Shown in pieces: positions 22,616-33,881 of a DNA stretch of 64,000 nucleotides. The stretch spans positions 19,500,501-19,564,500 of the forward strand of contig NC_069083.1 of the NCBI RefSeq assembly GCF_947172395.1. The letters are read 5' to 3'. The translations under genes and the position numbers were made by a program. The notes beneath the pieces are model-generated. The model did not search any database. It had not been told where the DNA came from and worked only from the letters and a program-made list of their open reading frames with translations. This DNA is from Bicyclus anynana. Taxonomy: Eukaryota > Arthropoda > Insecta > Lepidoptera > Nymphalidae. The first letter of the stretch is position 1; every line of letters starts with the position of its first letter.

Positions 22616-22974
22616 GTTTAGGCACCATTAGCTGCAGCTTGCGTCTTGTGCCACACTACGTAACAAGGGATACGGATTTGTTTAGGGGAATGGGGTCGAA
22701 CTGGCGTTACTTCGTTATTAACAAAGTTTGACAAACCTTAACAGCTTATCCCCATTTTGGTTTCTTGGATTGACCCTTGAAATTACATTATTTTGGCAGT
22801 ATTCGGAATAATTTACATATTTGTATGGTGGCTACAGAATTCAGTATATTTCTACTGTGACTGTTTTAACAAAGAAAATGTTAATTGATTTTATGAAATA
22901 ATTTCGGCACAATGTTGCAAAGAAAACGAATTGAGTCTCTGATTTAATTTTATTTATTTATTCATTTTATTGTT

Positions 22975-23156
22975 TCTATATTTATTATTATAGAGCTGAA
23001 GAGTTTCTTTTGAACGCGCTAATCTCAGGAACTACGGGTCCGATTTGAAAAATTCTTTCAGTGTTAGATTGACCATTTATCAAGAAAGGTTATATATTAT
23101 CCCTGTGTTACTGTGAGGACGGGAACCAGGTGGGTGAAACCGCGCGGCGTCAGCTA
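22975..23156 (+). mobile_element. short non-autonomous Helitron (degraded ends)
   Basis: Starts TCTATATTTATTATTATAGA, then GCTGAAGAGTTT, GAACGCGCTAATCTCAGGAA, CCGATTTGAAAAATTCTTTC, and ends GTGAAACCGCGCGGCGTCAG followed by CTAC instead of CTAG. This order is that of the intact copy at 41757-41952. Confidence 0.75.
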
Positions 23157-26020
23157 CTCTACTAATCATAATTTGGCTGATTCAGAAGTTTGGATAGACA
23201 GATATTGTATGGATGGGTATCTTATTAATGGACGAATCTAAAATCTGGAACAGCACATGAATTACTTTTTAACCCGATTTACCTACAGATCACGGTTAAA
23301 CCGTGGGGGACGACTAGTCTAAAATTAACTAAATCTAAACTTCTTCTTATAATATTACAAACTTTACACAAACTGCAATAAGGCGAACAGGAACAGATCA
23401 GTAGGTATGCTTGTTTTATCAATAAAGGAAGATTATAAATAAAAGTAAATTTAAAGCTATTTTTTTTATCACCTAACTAGGTGCGAGAGAAATATTTGAT
23501 ATGTGAGATTATATTTCATATGCAGATTATTATAGTTATTACTCTTTGTAGACTTTAAGGAACTTTGGATATATCATATTCAGGCGGAAGCTTAATGGGT
23601 AATCCCGTGTTATGAACTTCAGGGCTGTCGTGTGGATGTCACTGACGGTGACGTGACGTCGGCAGGTGCGGCCCGACGTAACACTATACTAGCTTGTGAC
23701 CGAAAATTCGCTCGCTGATAAAGAGTTTCATTTTGTTTATCTATACTAATATTACAAAGAGGTAAAGTTGGTGTTATCGTAGGGAGTAATCTCTGGATCT
23801 ACTAAACTGATTTTGAAAATTCTTTTATCACAATAAATCTACGTTATTTGACTCTTCTAGTTTAACTCGGCTCAGCGAAAAAACGAGTCATCCAATGGTC
23901 ATTAACTAAATTGATCTCTTAAGTTTTCTTTGAGATTCTATCTAAAATTACACGCACCTACTTGCTAGTTGTTTCAAGGCTTGCAGATAGAAATGGTTCG
24001 TCAGTCCACTGCCGGCGCAAACAAAAAAACAAATCGCTCATAATCAGTCGGGTCGCTTCGGTTCAAAATGTTAGCCGACCAACTTCAACAAATCCTCGAA
24101 TGTTTTTGTTTCCGGGTTACTCGGGGCACACAACACACATACATACCTACACCACCACAGTAATTCACGTGGCGACTTTAATTAATTGAGTTTGATGAAC
24201 TGTTCAACCCTTTTTTTTTTAAATATTTGCCATAACCATTTTTTTTCAAATATTAATGTAAGTTTACGTAAGCCGTACATATTTAGCTATCTAAATTAAA
24301 GCACTTGATTTTATCAATATTCATTTTGAACAACACTCACAGACACATACACTAATTATAACTTTTCCAGTTGCCAATTAGAAACTACAATATTTACATA
24401 CGATGTAATAACGGGAGCCACAGTCACAGACCGAGTCGCTGACATAACTGTACCCACACACGTACAACAGACTGAGTACACCGAGCACGTGACTTTCAGA
24501 CATGAACACGGCAATCGTTGTTCACGGCAGAAATGAGGAGGCAGTAGTGCTTCCCTGGACAAGCTCCGTCATATAAAGCTGTAAAGCTGTACTACTAAAC
24601 TCAATAAAAATATACCATCGCGATCAAACGATGTTGACATTTAATCTGCGTGAGTAATCTCATCGTATTCCTAATTTAATAAATAACACTTAAGCCCAAG
24701 GTTAAGAATCTTAGCGCTTTATGAACTCCCGGCGCGTCGTTACCTAGTTTAACGACTCCGCCGACAGGGGGGGGGGGGAGCTAATATATCGCCTCCCGAC
24801 GTAAAGCGACTGATCCTTTATTTTACGATTCTGAAGACAGGCAGTTGTCTCATTTAACGAGTACCGGGGGAAGGTTTAACCAACTGAATATATTTTTTTT
24901 AATGTCAATCCAAAGATCAACTGCTTAACTGCTTCAACTGTTAATGAGGAATTAATTTGTATTAGATAAAACAAGCCATTTATTAGTTTTACTCGATGTT
25001 TTCAACAAAAAACAGCCATTTTTATTATACTATGAAAGGATTATCGAAAAAAGAACTGTCTGAGTTTTTAATAGATCTGCTCGAACTAAGTCATGTTTGT
25101 CATATAAAATTTTCGAACTTTACTTATCAAGTAGGTACTACTTAGCAACAATGAAAAATTTTAGAATTAATGTAAAAAAGTTAAACTATTGACTTTTGTA
25201 ATTAACAATTGGAAATATTATAGGAGTATAAATTACCTACATTCTTGTAATGTATTTCGACCTCAGGAACAATCCGACAAAACAGTGAAGCAGTTTCGGG
25301 TAATTAGAGTATGTCCGGAAATTCACTCTAGCAAAATAAATAGTAACTAAACGCAGTTTCATACATGTACAGTTGATTATATTTGCAAAGTAAATATATT
25401 TGATGTATGCGTATTATTATCACAGGTATGTCTTAGCTCACTCAATCTGCAGACATGTTACGATGTGTAGTTTACGAACAGCCAACGTGCAGGTAATATC
25501 ACTGCAACGTTAAACACAGGGCATAGATAAAGCGCTTTATATCCGTGGTGGTAGAATGTAGAGCAGTTGTAGTGGTATTGTAAATATTACAACAGCTGCG
25601 GCGTAGGGCTAATGCAACATTTATGTCTGCATTAGCATCAGAAGGGCGTCGCTCCTGCGCCGTCCTTTGCAATGCAGATTCGCTGCTGCCTCGGCCGCAG
25701 ACCTGCGAGAGTTCGCGCCGAGTTACGCCTGGCGTCGGTGAACAAGCCTGCCGTAGACAGACATACTGCATTGTATAAAGGTTGAATGTTTACCAGCCCA
25801 TGCGCCTACCATAGGAAAGTACGGTGGTACGGTATTTAAAGGTGTTTTTATAAAGTTTGTAACGTAATTAAGAAACTGGTATATGGGGACATGACTTCTA
25901 TTATTATTATCCCAAGGAAAACATACGCAATACGCAAGAAACCAGTTATCATTAATGACACTCAAATACAGTCCAAACCTTTTAATTGGGTATCGTACTA
26001 ACCTATGCTAGCATGGCTGA
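23157..26020. other. no gene seen; faint Helitron-like remnant near 23738
   Basis: TCTATACTAATATTACAAAG at 23738-23760 is a Helitron-type 5' end, but no matching 3' end follows. A 12-G run lies at 24767-24778. Several short frames (for example 25499-25771 minus) have no domain. No exon is supported. Confidence 0.45.
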
Positions 26021-26165
26021 CAAACAAATACAAATACAATACAAATACAAATACAATCCTTTATTTGCTGATACAGTTTACAAGGTCTTAACAAATAAAT
26101 ATAACATTCAGTCTTCATAAAAGAAGGTAAGTCTGACTACCGCAGTCTCTTAGTCCATTACGAAT
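26021..26165 (-). mobile_element. minus-strand LINE 3' tail
   Basis: On the minus strand ...CTGTATCAGCAAATAAAGGA is followed by a (TTTGTATTGTAT)-type tail. This is a polyadenylation-like signal plus a simple tail repeat, typical of a truncated non-LTR insertion. The clade is not assigned. Confidence 0.5.
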
Positions 26166-28319
26166 TGTATAACAAATATCACGAATGTTAACGATCGCTA
26201 CTTTAGTTTATTCGAGCTGCGAATTCGGAGCCCTCTCGTGTTACAAAAAGAGTTTTTAATTTGTAATGCAAAGTAGGTAATTGTCAATAGCCGACTAAAT
26301 TAAAACTCTTTCCTTTAATTTACATTCCTTTTTGTCCGAAAAAAGCCTTTCTACCTGACTACAGGGTAGTAGGTACGTAGGAAGGCTTGTAATTTTGTTA
26401 ATCATTCAGTTACAATTATACTGTGACGACTGATGTTAAGTGACGGTGCAGCAGATGGCACCGTATCGTAGCGTAAATTTAATTTAATTTAAAGATAAAA
26501 AATAAAGATATCATCCTAGTTGAACAGGCCACTGTAGGGCCAGGCCTATCTCAGAACAGGGGATATGGAGCTTAGAACCACCACTCTGCTTCAACGTTTG
26601 ACTGTGACTATGTTCAACACTTATTTTTTTAACAGAACTATTAGATATCAATAATATTACACAGGATCGACGGCATACCGTTCCCTACTCCGGGCGTATA
26701 TTTTTTATTGAAAATTTCTTAGAAGTAAGTAAAGCCCAATATTTAACAGTCCGAGCCAGAAGTCGATAAATAATAAAAGTAAAACACATACAAGCTAATA
26801 AAAAAGAAATAATAATAGTAAAAAATAGTGTATAGCTAATCTTTTATAAGAGCTTTCTAAATGAAAAGTTAAAGGATAACCACAAATGTTTTCGACTACA
26901 AAGAGATCGCGACAAATCTCTATTCCATTAAAGAAAGTACGAATCTTCTGCAAAAGTGTTTCCTGCTAGACCGGAAGCGGCGTCATACTGCAGCGACTTG
27001 TGGCGCCCTCACAGTAATTAAATGGAGGCTGTCATTATGTGCGTTATATAGTGGCATTGTTATCGACTGCACACCATTCTCGCCTCTATCGCGAGGGTGT
27101 AGAGGTGAATGTAGCGAGGAGAGATGCGCAGGTAGCTCGTGTGCAATTGCCGCAAAGGTCGGCCGACTGTGTACAGTGGAGCTGCACTGAAGGTTTAAGT
27201 AACTGAAGAGTTGCCGAATATTATAACATTCATCTATATCATCATTAGCCTTTAACGTAATTGAGACTTTGGGTTTTTGCTATGTTATTTAAACGTCAGC
27301 AAACATAACAAAAACATTCGAATCAGTCAAGCACTTTCGAGTTTTAGCAAACGTTTTAATTCTTTTATAGGTATTATTATTTTACATACAAAATAAGTCA
27401 GTATATCCTTGCAGCCTTCCGAAATAGCAAGTACACAAGTCGGCAACAGGAAATTAAATCGGCAGTCGGCGACGTTGATCGGCTCATTCGTATGTGCGGC
27501 GACGAGCGAATTGAATTCTTTAGCGTTCGTGCGATCATTGGCTATTTTGTTGTTAGCTATCGGTAGCGATACAAAGCGGTATACTCGTACTGCTTTCTGT
27601 TTGCTTACTAACATAATGTTCTTGGCCTAATGAGATTGTTCGTGAATAAAATTGTATATTGTACTTATTTTCTACTTTACACGAACTTGTACCATTTATC
27701 ACTGTACGGTGCCGGGATCATCGTGAGGCAGAGAGAAAAACTCCGAACATATTCTAGGGATTGTGACCCGGATATGTGCCTTTGACGACGCGCGTTAATC
27801 GCTCCCTCTATGACCCTCCACTGGGTGGACATCAAGTGATTGGATTGGAGAGTCGTTGCATGCGGGCGGCATAGGATCGTCGTACTTGTCCCTACAAAAG
27901 GCCGATGTTTATAAGTGATGATGGATTTGATGATAACGTTGATGAATAAACTAATCACTGCAATACTGTGATTCCTAACTTAGTAGTTAATCCGTACGTA
28001 TTAAGGTAACTTTATTAAACGGACCGGAGTATCATTAGAACAAAAGTAATAACTGTAACATTTGACGAGCGCGCAACTTCGGCAGCGACCATTGTTATTC
28101 AGCAGCGCCTCGCGCGCAGGAAATTAAACCCGAGCGGAGCCGCGCGTATCGACACGTCGTATCTGACACTCGGCACTTTGTTGCGGAGACCTCCCGAGAC
28201 GTCATCACGACACACGCCCCGGGCGCCACACTCGGTCGAAACTGACACTTATGTAGTTCATGTAAAGTATGTATTACCTTCCACTGTGGCAGAAAATGGA
28301 ATTCCAAGAATTAAAGTCA
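26166..28319. other. no gene seen; RTE tail remnant at 26533-26600
   Basis: The minus-strand RTE 3' motif (CTGTAGGGCCAGGCCTATCT and GATATGGAGC in plus orientation) is present at 26533-26585. The remainder is noncoding, with GC-richer pockets at 26975-27190 and 28075-28240. Confidence 0.45.
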
Positions 28320-28430
28320 AGTTATATGTATATTTTTAGATAGGGGTAGGGTAGGGGTAGAGGTAGGGTAGTGTGGGAATAGTAAATAATAAAGAAGAAG
28401 TGCACATAATGAAAGCGAAGCTTCTACTAG
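28320..28430 (+). mobile_element. Helitron 3' part with GGGTAGGG repeats
   Basis: A short GGGTAGGGGTAGGG array leads to AGAAGTGCACATAATGAAAG, a small hairpin (GAAGC..GCTTC) and CTAG followed by T at 28427-28431. It matches the minus-strand copy at 19188-19355. Confidence 0.55.
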
Positions 28431-28778
28431 TAAAATATAGAATAGGAATGATAACTTGATACTTCTCTTCTTAGCATGAGTGTGATGTCGAGGGTTTAAC
28501 ATTTAACTGAATTCATGTACCACAAGAAAAGAGATTTCTGTATACTAATATATCTTCGCAATTTCCTTAATATTGAATAATCATAACTTGAAAAACTCTT
28601 AAATGAAAAACGAAGTCTTAGCTCTTCCGTTTATCACTGGAATGCTTTTGTTGGTAACGTATTCGGCAATACTACAAAGAAAGCTTTTCGCGGACATCGG
28701 GGTCGTTGACCCGACATCTACGTTTTTATTCCCGTAATGCATTTCACCGTAAACGTTTACATTACAAACATTTGCGAG
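28431..28778. other. no gene seen
   Basis: AT-rich noncoding sequence before the GC-rich block. Confidence 0.5.
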
Positions 28779-28806
28779 GCGGGGGCGGGCGGCGGGGGCG
28801 GGGCGC
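28779..28806 (+). other. G-quadruplex-type G run
   Basis: GCGGGGGCGGGCGGCGGGGG followed by CGGGG gives four closely spaced runs of at least three G. It sits at the edge of a GC-rich block that contains the 33-bp minisatellite. Confidence 0.6.
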
Positions 28807-28937
28807 CGGTTTTAATATATGGGAGTAGGCAGCGCACGTGGCACGTACTCGCAGGAACACAAAAAGAATTGCATTTTTCATAACCGCCGGCATTATTGCG
28901 TCGGAGAACAATTGTAAACAGCGCGCGGCGCGAGGCG

Positions 28938-29186
28938 CAGGGCCCTCGCACACTGTCAGCCGGTGCGGCGCAGGGCCCTCGCACACTGTCGGCCGGTGCG
29001 GCGCAGGGCCCTCGCACACTGTCGGCCGGTGCCGCGCAGGGCCCTCGCACACTGTCGGCCGGTGCGGCGCAGGGCCCTCGCACACTGTCGGCCGGTGCGG
29101 CGCAGGGCCCTCGCACACTGTCGGCCGGTGCGGCGCAGGGCCCTCACACACTGTCGGCCGGTGCGGCGCAGGGCTCTCGCACACAG
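28938..29186. repeat. 33-bp GC-rich minisatellite, about 7.5 copies
   Basis: Unit starts at 28938, 28971, 29004, 29037, 29070, 29103, 29136 and 29169, an exact 33-bp period. Each unit includes CAGGGCCCTCGCACACTGTC and GGCCGGTGCGG; only a few bases vary, mostly in the first and last two units. Because 33 is a multiple of three and the unit has no stop, frames stay open on both strands (for example GAGPSHTVGRC or APADSVRGPCA repeats). These are by-products of the repeat; there is no evidence of expression. Confidence 0.95.
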
Positions 29187-29300
29187 GTGGGCGACCGTGC
29201 GGCACACGGGCACACGTCTCGCGAAAAGTTTGTTTCAGAACAGCACATTTATTGTTTCGTCTGCATGATCATCATTTGCACACGATTTTAATTTATTTTT

Positions 29301-29372
29301 TGATAGCGTAACTAAAGGAAAATCATTCTGCAACATCCTGTTGCAGAATGATTTTCCTTTAGTTACTTATCA
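29301..29372. repeat. perfect 28-bp hairpin with 3-nt loop, extended stem
   Basis: Arm 29308-29335 is the exact reverse complement of 29339-29366, with loop TCC. A further 5 bp (TGATA 29301-29305 with TATCA 29368-29372) pairs beyond a small bulge. The whole structure is 72 nt. It lies about 115 bp after the minisatellite. Confidence 0.95.
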
Positions 29373-29540
29373 ATCACTAAAAATCACCCTACGTACATTG
29401 TACAATTATATCATTTTTATCAGACTCGGAAGTGGTTTACAAGCAATAAAAAAAACCAACGTCGAACACATGATTCACAACTTACATTTGTCAGGATAAC
29501 TTAATTAACAAATCAAACTGTAACCAAAATAATACCCTAT

Positions 29541-29638
29541 GGAAGAGGACGACCTTGAGTGAAGTCACGCACTTGTGAACGTTGTATATAGGGTTAAGGA
29601 CGTCCTTTACGGTGCCCAACACTCCCCTTTTATATTAT
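29541..29638 (-). repeat. dispersed repeat, inverted relative to 8095-8186
   Basis: Reverse complement carries AAGGGGAGTGTTGGGC, AAAGGACGTCCTTAACCCTA and GTGACTTCACTCAAGGTCG, the same order as at 8095-8186. Confidence 0.5.
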
Positions 29639-29639
29639 A

Positions 29640-30395
29640 AAGAATTACACAACAAGAAATGTGGACTGTGAATGGCTCCAACGCCACGAGCGTACTGAAG
29701 CCGATCGTACGACGAGCGCCTTACATCGCAAGTTGTTCCCGCCAACCGATCGGTACCCCTCTCTAACACCCCACTCTTTACGGAAACAAGTCGCGCCACC
29801 TGACGTCTGACTACTATTTCTTGCACCATATTAATTAATAAATTGTAATTCGGCTATGACTATGAGTAATAATAAAATCCGAAAGTTTTAATCCTTTTAT
29901 AATGCAAGCGCTAATATTTCTTTCAGATAATGAATTTTAATTTCGCTTGAAAGTAAATAGTGTAATACGAAGTTCTCCGGATCCGCAAAGTGCGAACTTT
30001 TAATTAACTTCACGACTACAATGAATCTAATGACCAGCAGACGTCGAACTAGAGCGGTAACTGAAAACTAAAACTTTATACATCAATACTTCTTCACTAC
30101 TTTACGTACTTTTAATTTAATTAGCTCATTTTTAACAATGAAATTATGATCAATATTATGTAAAAAAAATAAGTAAACTTGGAGAAAAAATAGCGCGGAT
30201 CTAATAGTTCTACTATTTAAATAATAATAATGAGATATTTTCACTCGAGATATAAAATTAATTTAATTAATCAAGTTTAATTTAATTTTTAGTTTACGAA
30301 TTTATTTATAGCTTAACAATGTTATGACGCTCAAGCCACGTTTGTACTGGAGTGTTATTGCTAAACATTTTGTTACACTTTCTTGTACTAGGTAT
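29640..30395. other. no gene seen
   Basis: AT-rich noncoding DNA with no repeat recognised. Confidence 0.5.
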
Positions 30396-30560
30396 TCATA
30401 TAAAACTAATATTATAAAGAGGTAATTATGTTGTGGTGTTGTAAAGACCACTGGATTGAAACTTTCTTTACCGTTAAAAAGCCACTATGTTGTTTAGTAG
30501 CACGGGCTATATTTCATCCCCATAGTCTCTCGGGAACGGGAACAGCGGAATGTCAACTAG
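30396..30560 (+). mobile_element. short Helitron-like element
   Basis: The 5' region TATAAAACTAATATTATAAA, an internal CTCTCGGGAACGGGAACAGC and the 3' end GTCAACTAG followed by T fit the short lepidopteran Helitron plan at 165 bp. No protein. Confidence 0.5.
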
Positions 30561-31156
30561 TAAATAAATAATAGAAAATTCAAAACAAGTTCATTAGTCT
30601 AGACATAAGAAACAAACCAACAAACAAGAAAACTGACTAATATTTGAAACAAATACCATAATGATGCAGGTATATCATACAATTAAATTGAACATAGCAG
30701 CACAAACGGAATAATTAAAACAGCTTTCATTATAATAGAATATAAAGTCGTGCATTTTATTAATAAGGTTTGAGCGCGGTGGACGCGACCGGAGTGAGTT
30801 AGTGAGTTTAATTAAGTCGGAAGTTGAGCGGCTAATGATCTGCGAAGCGTTCGCTCGGCGCTTCTTTGACTAATAGCTTTTTGTCATTTATTTTGAAACT
30901 TCCCAACATTGCCAATTGACGACGGTTCCGAGTTTTAGCAACTTCGAAAAAACTTAACGAGTTTTAAAGCAAAAGTTTAAACCGTTTGGACACACTTCAA
31001 GTGGATGATGTGTGTATATAACTATCTTAATTTTCTTACACGTCGTACTCGTATCATTACATCGCAGAAAATGAAATCATTTTATTCTCGTCATCCGATT
31101 TCAGTAAAATAAAGCATATATTTCTATAAAATATAGTAAAAAAAAGAAGTATTGGA
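30561..31156. other. no gene seen
   Basis: AT-rich noncoding sequence. Confidence 0.5.
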
Positions 31157-31440
31157 TAGAAGCAGGCGTTACTTTGCGGAAGTTCATCATAATTATAGAA
31201 TGATTTATTTATTTTGCTATCATCCGCAAAAAGTCCACGAACCCATGCGACAACGTCACCCAGGTCCGACAAAATATTTGGAGATGTTGACGTTGAGTTG
31301 ATTTTGAGTCAACATCTCCTGAGGATGCTCCGGTTTCGGGGTGAAGCGTACGTAGAGAGTATTTTGTCGGACCTGGGTGACGTTGTCGCATGGGTTCGTC
31401 GACTTTTCGCGGATGATAGCAAAATAAATAAATCATTATA
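31157..31440. repeat. palindromic dimer of a dispersed repeat
   Basis: Arms 31195-31278 and 31359-31440 are reverse complements over about 82 bp with about three mismatches. Between them a second, perfect 12-bp inverted repeat (GGAGATGTTGAC 31280-31291; GTCAACATCTCC 31308-31319) is nested. Compared with the single copy at 22425-22615, the left half lacks the ~65 bp (CTCTACGTACGCTTCACCCC-type segment) that the right half keeps. This reads as two copies fused tail-to-tail with an internal deletion in one. Confidence 0.85.
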
Positions 31441-31457
31441 TAAAAAAATAAGAGCCC

Positions 31458-31530
31458 GAGCTCGAATCTCCTCCCACTCTGAGAGGAGATTCGAGCTCAG
31501 GCACTGCTGAAAATGGGTTGATAAAGAATA
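31458..31530. repeat. SINE tail fragment with 16-bp palindrome
   Basis: The right arm and beyond (GAGAGGAGATTCGAGCTCAG, then CTGCTGAAAATGGGTTGATAA) is the 3' end of the tRNA-derived SINE seen complete at 42276-42573. The left arm 31458-31473 is an exact inverted copy of 31483-31498 around a 9-nt loop. Confidence 0.75.
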
Positions 31531-31734
31531 ACGAACGAGTTGATATAGTAGTAGATTTGGATATACTAATTATCATAATAACCTAAATAATCTAACCTAA
31601 AGTTTTTATCACGAAGCTGTTCAAAACAACTGTTTGATATATGAAATTGCTAAACGTAACAGTATGTTGTCTCCCACAATATGCGATCGTATTGCTTGTG
31701 CTAAGAGCATCTATGTGTAGCGAGCAGGCTGCTC

Positions 31735-31782
31735 TGCCGACTGTGCCGAGTGTGCCGACTGTGCCGAGCGTGCCGAGTGTCG
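31735..31782. repeat. short tandem repeat of GCCGAGTGT / GCCGACTGT (9 bp)
   Basis: About five copies of a 9-bp unit with alternating single-base variants. Confidence 0.7.
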
Positions 31783-32708
31783 TCACTGGGGCGCGTGGTC
31801 GTGAGAGCTTGCGGTGGCGGTAGGGCTGCCACTCTTTTTAATACTATGTTATTTAGACACTACCAGACGTCCACGACTTCGTCCGCGAGAAAATCGATGT
31901 AAACTTTGATAATGTATCTTAACTATCTTTTTAACCGACTTCCACGTTACGTTTTTAAAATTTATGACTGATTCACTTATGCCACAAACTCAATTCCAAC
32001 ACACTTTTACGAGTAAACCGAGGCCTGAGTTTTACAGGAGAAAAATCGTCCCTTAATTCTGACTTTAACCTTCTGTGATTACTCACACCCACAGAACGCT
32101 GTTGCCGTTTCACTAAATAATCTATACTAATATTGATCTAGGCATCGTTTAAAGTGAAAGTGCACGTATTTGGTAAAGAAACTGTTAATCGTCAGGCAAT
32201 ATTAGAAGGCTATTGTAATTCTAGAGCAAAACCATGCACTCTTCTAAATTTTAAGAATGTCTGTCTGAATCCATAACACAAACTAAGGCCTTCTAGCACT
32301 ATCACTACAATTTAATTTTGTTGCCTTTGCAAATTTTATATTTTTGCATGCCTCACGGCCATAAAATACAATCAAATCTGCGAAATCCCCAAGTGTGCCA
32401 ACCCTGCGGAGTTGAGGAAGTAGCGTGCTCGAGCATTGTTCGTGGAGCGAGCAGCGGCGGTACTGTGGGCCGCTGTGCACCGCACTCGTCTTAGTGATAC
32501 AGCCATCACGATAAACTTTTTCAGCTTCAACTAAGAAAAGTCAAAGAAAATGAAAAATCATATATGAATAACTGAGGCTATCTTTGTTTACTTTGTATTT
32601 TATTCAACTAATTTGGAAAGTTTTGTTATTAAATTCTTACCTGCCTCTGCTCTGATTTGGAGGGTGTAGCTTTAATTGTGTGCATTTTAAAATTAAAAAA
32701 AATTGACA
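31783..32708. other. no gene seen
   Basis: Noncoding; TCTATACTAATATTGATCTA near 32120 is a bare Helitron-like 5' end without a 3' end. Confidence 0.45.
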
Positions 32709-33042
32709 GCCTCCGTAGCGCAGTGGTATGCGCGGTGGATTTACAAGACGGAGGTCCTGGGTTCGATCCCCGGCTGGGCCGATATACCATCAGGTGAGAT
32801 AGTAAAGTGCTAACCTGTACAATAAATAAAAAGAAAAAAATATCACGTGCCTCAAACGATGAACGAAAAATAAACATCGTGAGGAAACTTGCATTCCTGA
32901 GAATTTTCTTAATTCTCTATATATGTAAAGCCTTTTAAATTGCATTAGGCCAGCGCGGTGGACTATTACCTCAACCCCCCTTATTCTGTGAGCAGACTCA
33001 TGCTCAACAGTGAGCCAAATGAGGATTATTAATGACGATGAT
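32709..33042 (+). mobile_element. tRNA-derived SINE, apparently chimeric
   Basis: The head has a good A box (TAGCGCAGTGG) and B box (GGTTCGATCCC), but its acceptor ends do not pair, so it is not a tRNA gene. The body from about 32850 (ATATCACGTGCCTCAAACG, CATCGTGAGGAAAC, GAGAATTTTCTTAATTCTCT, GCCAGCGCGGTGGACTATTA) is that of the SINE at 42276-42573, whose head is different (GTATAGCCCAGTGGATATGA). Between head and body lies ACCATCAGGTGAGAT, as in the LINE tail at 44900-44935. No clear target duplication. Confidence 0.7.
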
Positions 33043-33649
33043 TAAATAATTGTTTATTGTGGTTTTAATAAATAATTTTACTTTGTTCTTCAAAGAATAC
33101 AAATATTATTATTTACGATCGCGACCGGTGAGCGTTTCATAGACACATTCATACATATACGTCGTGAGGAATATTCTCGTATTCTGTACCGAACGCATCG
33201 GCTCATTAGAGCCGCCCTCATTAGAAGGATGCGTTGTACGCAGCTCGCTCCGCCGCGCCTCGCTATTCAAATGTGTGGAATGTATCATTTTTTATCCGAT
33301 ATTTTTATCTGGAAAAATCATTCAACAAATGATGAACGGCCTGGTCTCGTTCTCTACCATAGAAATAAAAGTCCCACGTTCTGTGACTACGCATAGACTG
33401 GGTTCATGTATTGCAAAGTAATTTTCTATTGCATGAATGCTTTAATAAATTAATATAAATATGAACAAACTTAACAAATTTGACACAAATTCCTTTAAAA
33501 GGCATTCTCACTAAACGTTACCTTTATTAAACTTCATTTTTCAAAAAAAAAAAATATTTGAAAAAGATGACCAGAACTTCGTAATTTTATTAAAGGTTTA
33601 TCTACTCGTGAATACAGAAGCCAATTACGGAGTTTGGACAATACCTTAC
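33043..33649. other. no gene seen
   Basis: AT-rich; an 85-codon plus-strand frame at 33164-33421 has no recognisable domain. Confidence 0.45.
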
Positions 33650-33881
33650 ATCATGATTCATCATCATCATTATCAACCCATATTTGAATAATAGGGTTTA
33701 GGCCACCACGCCGGCCCAATGCGGATTGGCAGTCTTCACACACGCAGAGAATTAAGAAAATTCTCTGGTATGCAGGTTTCCTCACGATGTTTTTCCTTCA
33801 CCGTTTGAGACACGTGATATTTAATTTCATAACATGCACAAAACTGAAAAATTGGAGTTGCATGGCTCAGAGATCATGATT
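33650..33881 (-). mobile_element. 5'-truncated SINE with 9-bp target duplication
   Basis: Body of the same SINE as 42276-42573 on the minus strand, lacking the tRNA-like head. ATCATGATT occurs at 33650-33658 and 33873-33881 as the target-site duplication; a short ATGATGATGA tail is present on the 3' side. Confidence 0.85.

Noticed and set aside
28757..29311. Frames of 85-157 codons on both strands with 11-residue repeats
   Set aside because: Open only because a stop-free 33-bp repeat keeps its frame; both strands and several frames are equally open, so none is supported as coding.
32709..32781. Functional tRNA gene
   Set aside because: A and B boxes and a T arm are present, but the acceptor stem does not pair and the anticodon stem is poor; SINE body sequence follows. 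It is a SINE head.
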